Assembly: GCF_003121295.1 (NCBI RefSeq)
Contig: NZ_PHNC01000015.1
Span: forward strand, 1-64,000
From: Streptomyces orinoci
GTDB lineage: Bacteria > Actinomycetota > Actinomycetes > Streptomycetales > Streptomycetaceae
Reading direction: 5' to 3'
DNA: 64,000 bases
The position numbers and the translations under genes are program-made. Positions 63,971 through 64,000 of this stretch are shown piece after piece. Positions within the stretch are counted from its first letter, which is position 1, and the number at the start of each line of letters is the position of its first letter. Under the pieces are notes generated by a model. That model was not told the DNA's origin, searched no databases, and saw only the letters and a program-made list of their open reading frames with translations.

Positions 63971-64000
63971 TGCCAACAGGCCGTCAAGTGGATGCGCGCG

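Overview
The window reads as an actinobacterial chromosome, most likely Streptomyces or a close relative. GC is very high, coding frames show strong third-position GC, SD motifs are GGAGG-like, and many neighbours are typical Streptomyces families (PucR and ArsR regulators, DUF6882, YihY, small Sec-secreted proteins, IS-derived debris). The mix of secreted proteins, broken genes and IS remnants fits accessory, possibly arm-located DNA rather than core chromosome. No rRNA, tRNA or CRISPR array was seen.

Layout. (1) 1-9.9 kb, minus strand: a tightly coupled four-gene set made of a ComEC-like metallo-beta-lactamase-fold protein, a giant protein resembling DUF6603, and two large proteins I cannot name, the last running off the window. 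The first two genes each need a one-base frame correction. (2) 10-17.2 kb: small housekeeping or hypothetical genes, and a secreted histidine acid phosphatase gene split in two by a full IS200/IS605-type element (tnpA, tnpB, end hairpins). A PucR regulator follows. (3) 17.4-28 kb: a secreted protein, one 7.5-kb single-module highly reducing PKS (KS-AT-DH-MT-ER-KR-ACP), an SDR lacking the catalytic Lys, and an I36/crystallin-like secreted protein. (4) 28-30.5 kb: a P1B-type metal ATPase divergent from an ArsR/SmtB repressor with an operator-like palindrome between them. (5) 30.7-36.6 kb: small secreted proteins, an IS256 relic, gene fragments, a crcB-DUF190-crcB fluoride-export operon, and a secreted protein with a decayed paralogue nearby.

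(6) 36.7-52.8 kb: a dormancy/low-oxygen island. It holds a GH65 enzyme, a hydrogenase maturation protease, a five-gene group-3b-like NiFe hydrogenase operon with an embedded cyclic-nucleotide-binding protein, SHOCT and Hsp20 proteins, nicotinate phosphoribosyltransferase, two tandem-USP proteins, an Acg-like nitroreductase, two CBS-BON proteins and an HTH-PNPOx protein. These families are those of DosR/DevR-type regulons in actinobacteria; no such regulator lies in the window. The likely common theme is redox balance and protein protection when oxygen or growth is limited.

(7) 53-64 kb: a conserved hypothetical, an SDR, IS701 and IS5 relics, YihY, DUF6882, a membrane-anchored surface protein, and a large secreted four-part protein (crystallin-like, aerolysin-like, SGNH esterase, two Fn3). 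That last gene is bracketed by inverted copies of an IS5-family transposase 3' end, which suggests transposon-borne arrival.
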